Positions 6,389 through 7,680 of a stretch of DNA of 7,680 nucleotides are shown here, in pieces. Source of the DNA: an uncultured Oscillospiraceae bacterium (GTDB lineage Bacteria > Bacillota > Clostridia > Oscillospirales > Ruminococcaceae); contig USNZ01000049.1 in assembly GCA_900556255.1 (NCBI GenBank), forward strand, positions 1 through 7,680, given 5' to 3'. Both the position numbers and the translations under genes were made by a program. The notes under the pieces are model-generated. The model made no database searches and had not been told where the DNA came from. It worked only from the letters and a program-made list of their open reading frames with translations. How positions within the stretch are numbered: position 1 is the stretch's first letter; every line of letters starts with the position of its first letter.

Positions 6389-7344
6389 CAGGCAGCGCCC
6401 CCTTCCTTGACTTTCTTGGGCTTTTTGTAGCCCAGCGGGGTCTGGTGGCCCCAGGCGTTGAACCAGGGCACCATCAGGTTGCCCAGCAGAATGGCAAAGC
6501 TCATGCCCTCGTTCATCGAGGCAAAGTTGCGGATCAGGAAAGTCACCAGACCGATAAAGATGCCGTAGAACAGCTTGCCCTTGGTGGTGAACGGGCAGGT
6601 TACATAGTCAGTCGCCATAAAGACGGCACCGAACAAAAGACCGCCGGACATGCACTGCAAAAGTGCCAGGTACGGGTCGCCGGTGTACAGGGCGCTGAGC
6701 ACATACATGGTGCCCACGATGCTGACGGGGATGGTGGCGTGGATGGTGCCGCTGGCCAGCAGAATGGCAAAGCCGGCAAGAATGGCCAGCACGCTGACCT
6801 CACCCAGCATACCGCCGTGGAAGCCCAGGAACATATGCAGCAGGTCGACATTGCGCAGCTCGCTGCCCAGCGCCAGCGGCGTGGCGGAAGCCAGCGCGTC
6901 AACGCTCATGTCAGGGTAGACGTAGGCGGTCATGCGGGAGGTAAAGCCCAGGAACAGCACGATACGGCCTACCAGCGCGGGGTTGGCGAAGTTATAGCCC
7001 AAGCCGCCGAACAGCTGCTTTGTGACCACGATGGCCACAAATGCGCCGACAATGGCGATCCACAGCGGCATACCCACGGGCATATTCAGCGAAAGGATCA
7101 TGCCCGTGACCACGGCGGACAGATCCTTGACCGTGACGGGCTTGTGCAGGAGCATCTCGTACAGGTACTCAAAGAATACACAGGCAAAGGTGGTAACGAC
7201 CACCAGCACCAGCGCGCGCATACCGAAAATCAGAGCCGATGCCAGCACGGCGGGCAGCAGCGAAATGACCACATAGCCCATCAGGCTGCGGGTGGTGGCT
7301 TTGTCCCGAATATGGGGCGAGGCGGTTACAATCAGGTTTTCCAC
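6388..7344 (-). CDS. rnfD: Rnf complex membrane flavoprotein subunit RnfD
   Basis: RnfD is a polytopic membrane subunit related to NqrB and carries covalent FMN. The 318-residue product begins with a cytoplasmic segment containing SPHIRDK (9-15). Hydrophobic helices follow, then the conserved GGLGYNFANPALVGR (113-127). The flavinylation region is VDALASATPLA (148-158), with Thr155 as the likely FMN acceptor; it reads SAT where many members have GAT. The C-terminal half has several helices, a conserved ATDYVTCPFTTKG loop and the GMSFAILLGNL segment typical of the family. Translation starts at GTG (7342-7344), 3 nt after the rnfC stop. AGGGGG lies about 10 nt upstream and no better ATG is available. 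The end overlaps rnfG by one base. Confidence 0.95.
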   Translation of the reverse strand: MENLIVTASPHIRDKATTRSLMGYVVISLLPAVLASALIFGMRALVLVVVTTFACVFFEYLYEMLLHKPVTVKDLSAVVTGMILSLNMPVGMPLWIAIVGAFVAIVVTKQLFGGLGYNFANPALVGRIVLFLGFTSRMTAYVYPDMSVDALASATPLALGSELRNVDLLHMFLGFHGGMLGEVSVLAILAGFAILLASGTIHATIPVSIVGTMYVLSALYTGDPYLALLQCMSGGLLFGAVFMATDYVTCPFTTKGKLFYGIFIGLVTFLIRNFASMNEGMSFAILLGNLMVPWFNAWGHQTPLGYKKPKKVKEGGAA

Positions 7345-7347
7345 GGG

Positions 7348-7680
7348 TTATTTGCCCCCTTTCCGCAGCTCGCCCATGTACCAGCCCTTGGCCAGCGTCA
7401 TAGTTTGGCTGACGGGGCGCTTGGCGGGGCAGGCGTAGCTGCAACTGCCGCAGGCCACGCACAGATCTACGCAGCGGGCCTTTAAGACATCAAAATCTTT
7501 GTTGTTGAACGCTTCGGCAATGGCCACAGGCTCCAGACCCATGGGGCATGCCTCGATGCAGCGGCCGCAGCGGATGCAGGCCGAAGGCTCGGGCAGGACG
7601 GCGGCTGCCTTGCTGAGCAACAGCAGACCGTTGTTCTGCTTCAAAACCGGGAAGTCCGCGCCGGGCGCGGCGCCGCCCAT
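7348..7680 (-). CDS. rnfC: Rnf complex subunit RnfC, C-terminal 110 residues (5' end outside window)
   Basis: RnfC is the peripheral NADH-binding subunit that delivers electrons to or from NAD+. Only the C-terminal part is present, and the frame stays open to the right edge. The ATG at 7678-7680 is an internal Met, not the start. Two 4Fe-4S motifs typical of the RnfC C-terminal domain are visible: CIRCGRCIEACP (residues 35-46 of the visible part) and CVACGSCSYACP (74-85), linked by a helical stretch. The ending is short compared with gammaproteobacterial RnfC, which carries long Ala/Lys-rich repeats; a short tail is usual in Firmicutes. The full protein is usually about 430-450 residues, so the NADH/FMN-binding part and the operon promoter lie beyond the window. 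Confidence 0.94.
   Translation of the reverse strand: MGGAAPGADFPVLKQNNGLLLLSKAAAVLPEPSACIRCGRCIEACPMGLEPVAIAEAFNNKDFDVLKARCVDLCVACGSCSYACPAKRPVSQTMTLAKGWYMGELRKGGK

Noticed and set aside
6445..7485. 346-residue open frame on the plus strand, antisense to rnfD and rnfC
   Set aside because: Despite its length it is His/Gln/Gly-rich low-complexity sequence produced by the complement of GC-rich membrane-protein codons. It spans the rnfC-rnfD junction and has no start signal.

Overview
The window is ordinary housekeeping and energy-metabolism DNA from a GC-rich, gut-type anaerobic Firmicute. The gene content (an rnfCDGEAB cluster, a manganese riboswitch ahead of mntP, and strong AGGAGG-type ribosome binding sites) and the GC-rich third codon positions suggest Clostridia, probably an Oscillospiraceae/Ruminococcaceae member such as the Faecalibacterium/Gemmiger/Subdoligranulum group. 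That placement is inference from composition and gene order, not a measured identity.

Layout: positions 1-942 (minus) hold the N-terminal 314 residues of GMP synthase GuaA, which runs off the left edge. Positions 943-1266 are a divergent control region: a guaA promoter candidate faces left, and a very good sigma-70 promoter faces right into a yybP-ykoY-type Mn2+ riboswitch with an overlapping intrinsic terminator. Positions 1267-1824 (plus) encode the Mn2+ exporter MntP. Its own extended -10 promoter then serves a 534-residue polytopic membrane protein (1940-3544, plus), which resembles GT-C-type or DUF6020-like proteins and has no assigned function. A 13-bp inverted repeat flanked by T-tracts (3551-3604) serves as a bidirectional terminator between this gene and the convergent rnf operon.

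Positions 3628-7680 (minus) hold the Rnf operon in the standard order rnfC-D-G-E-A-B, transcribed right to left. rnfC is cut by the right edge and only its C-terminal third or less is present. The genes are tightly packed (gaps of 2-18 nt, TGATG and ATGA overlaps). The complex transfers electrons between reduced ferredoxin and NAD+ and couples this to Na+ or H+ movement across the membrane. All the diagnostic cofactor motifs in the visible part are present: ferredoxin-type Cys clusters in RnfB and RnfC, covalent-FMN threonine motifs in RnfD and RnfG, and the paired intramembrane Cys motifs of RnfA and RnfE.

No mobile element, CRISPR array, tRNA or rRNA gene was seen. I found no convincing undescribed system. 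The points most worth a second look are the switching geometry of the manganese riboswitch and the unassigned 534-residue membrane protein.
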